Below, in pieces: positions 6,173 through 6,295 of a DNA stretch of 6,295 nt. Both the position numbers and the translations under genes were made by a program. A model generated the notes under the pieces. The model made no database searches. It had not been told where the DNA came from and worked only from the letters and a program-made list of their open reading frames with translations. The DNA is taken from assembly GCA_902481695.1 (NCBI GenBank), contig CABSXY010000113.1, positions 1 through 6,295 of the forward strand, read 5' to 3'. This DNA comes from an uncultured Haemophilus sp. (GTDB taxonomy: Bacteria > Pseudomonadota > Gammaproteobacteria > Enterobacterales > Pasteurellaceae). Each line of letters begins with the position of its first letter. The first letter of the stretch is position 1.

Positions 6173-6174
6173 CA
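6150..6174. repeat. terminal inverted repeat, OrfA-side end of the IS remnant
   Basis: This 25-bp end, read inward on the minus strand as TGATCTGCACCCC...GTTAGACT, is the better match to the usual IS150-group end. It abuts TGACCGGGG without an obvious duplicated target. Confidence 0.87.
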
Positions 6175-6190
6175 TGACCGGGGATTTTTC
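6175..6190 (+). terminator. possible orphan half of a terminator beside hslO
   Basis: TGACCGGGGATTTTTC looks like the descending arm and T run of a rightward intrinsic terminator, or, on the other strand, the A run and ascending arm of one for hslO. The matching CCCCGGTCA arm is not found on the left: that side is IS sequence and then the AT-rich putP tail. If real, the arm was removed by the event that placed or trimmed the IS. This is inferred from the shape of one arm only. Confidence 0.35.
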
Positions 6191-6295
6191 TTATTGTGCT
6201 TGTTTGAGTTTATTGATGGCTTCTTTATTGAAGAAGTAATGCGTGCCACAACATTCACACTGCATATCAATGCTGCCTTTATGCTCTTCTAAGAT
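6191..6295 (-). CDS. hslO: C-terminal end of Hsp33 redox-regulated chaperone (5' end outside window)
   Basis: The minus-strand frame runs from the window edge to TAA (complement of 6191-6193), giving 34 residues: ILEEHKGSIDMQCECCGTHY, FFNKEAINKL and KQAQ. Hsp33 ends with a zinc domain of form CxC...CxxC, and the second pair is usually set in a context like G-x-I-x-M-x-C-x-x-C-G-x-x-Y-x-F. That pattern is met here by CECC within IDMQCECCGTHYFF, with one extra cysteine between the two ligands. Hsp33 is a cytoplasmic holdase switched on when oxidation releases zinc and unfolds the linker. The N-terminal domain and the CxC pair lie outside the window. The gene converges on putP with the IS remnant between them. 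Confidence 0.88.
   Translation of the reverse strand: MLEEHKGSIDMQCECCGTHYFFNKEAINKLKQAQ

Larger units (their letters stand above)
5880..6174 (-). mobile_element. internally deleted IS3-family (IS150-group) element, 295 bp
   Basis: Both ends are present. TGATCTAACCCC...GTTAGACT (5880-5904) is matched in inverted orientation by the 25 bp at 6150-6174, whose complement reads TGATCTGCACCCC...GTTAGACT; 21 of 25 positions agree without gaps. The CTGCACCC end resembles that of IS150. On the minus strand the interior begins with the start of OrfA and jumps near 6040 to the last 44 codons of OrfB, so about 1 kb or more of a normal element (typically 1.2-1.5 kb) has been lost. It cannot move by itself but might be mobilised in trans if an intact relative exists. 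No target-site duplication is visible: the flanks read CAAAA on the left and TGACC on the right. Confidence 0.9.

Noticed and set aside
1..6295. CRISPR array, tRNA, rRNA, toxin-antitoxin or defence system
   Set aside because: No spaced direct repeats, no tRNA-like fold and no recognisable defence protein were seen on either strand.

Overview
The window looks like chromosomal DNA of a Pasteurellaceae member (Haemophilus/Aggregatibacter-like). It is AT-rich and carries a perfect 9-bp Haemophilus-type DNA uptake signal core (AAGTGCGGT on the minus strand) inside putP. The que and put products resemble gammaproteobacterial homologues recalled from memory; no search was run, so genus and species stay open.

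Layout. 1-194: 3' end of a gene that looks like an esterase-fold alpha/beta hydrolase. 195-299: leader with a preQ1-I riboswitch that overlaps a Shine-Dalgarno (SD) sequence. 300-660: wreck of the preQ0/queuosine operon queC-queD-queE. queC has a nonsense codon in its P-loop and a large in-frame internal deletion; the start of queD is fused in frame to the end of queE. 661-895: a hairpin terminator, then a near-ideal CRP site and a sigma70 promoter. 896-4348: putA, a type-B bifunctional proline catabolic enzyme without the DNA-binding domain. 4362-5852: putP, the sodium/proline symporter, 13 nt downstream and probably cotranscribed. 5880-6174: a 295-bp internally deleted IS3-family (IS150-group) element with both ends kept. 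6175-6190: what may be half of a lost terminator. 6191-6295, minus strand: the 3' end of hslO (Hsp33).

How the parts work together. putA and putP form a proline-use unit: PutP imports proline with sodium and PutA oxidises it in two steps to glutamate. In E. coli the two genes diverge and PutA represses both. Here they are collinear, PutA cannot bind DNA through a ribbon-helix-helix domain, and control appears to pass to CRP at a class I position. The queuosine pathway has been lost by deletion while its riboswitch survives as a fossil or spare part, suggesting that this strain salvages queuosine precursors or lacks the modification.

I see no new defence or mobile system. The notable points are the microhomology-type deletions in the que operon, the extra hairpin in the riboswitch, the rewired put operon and the MITE-like IS remnant, which may have a self-shielding 5' leader.
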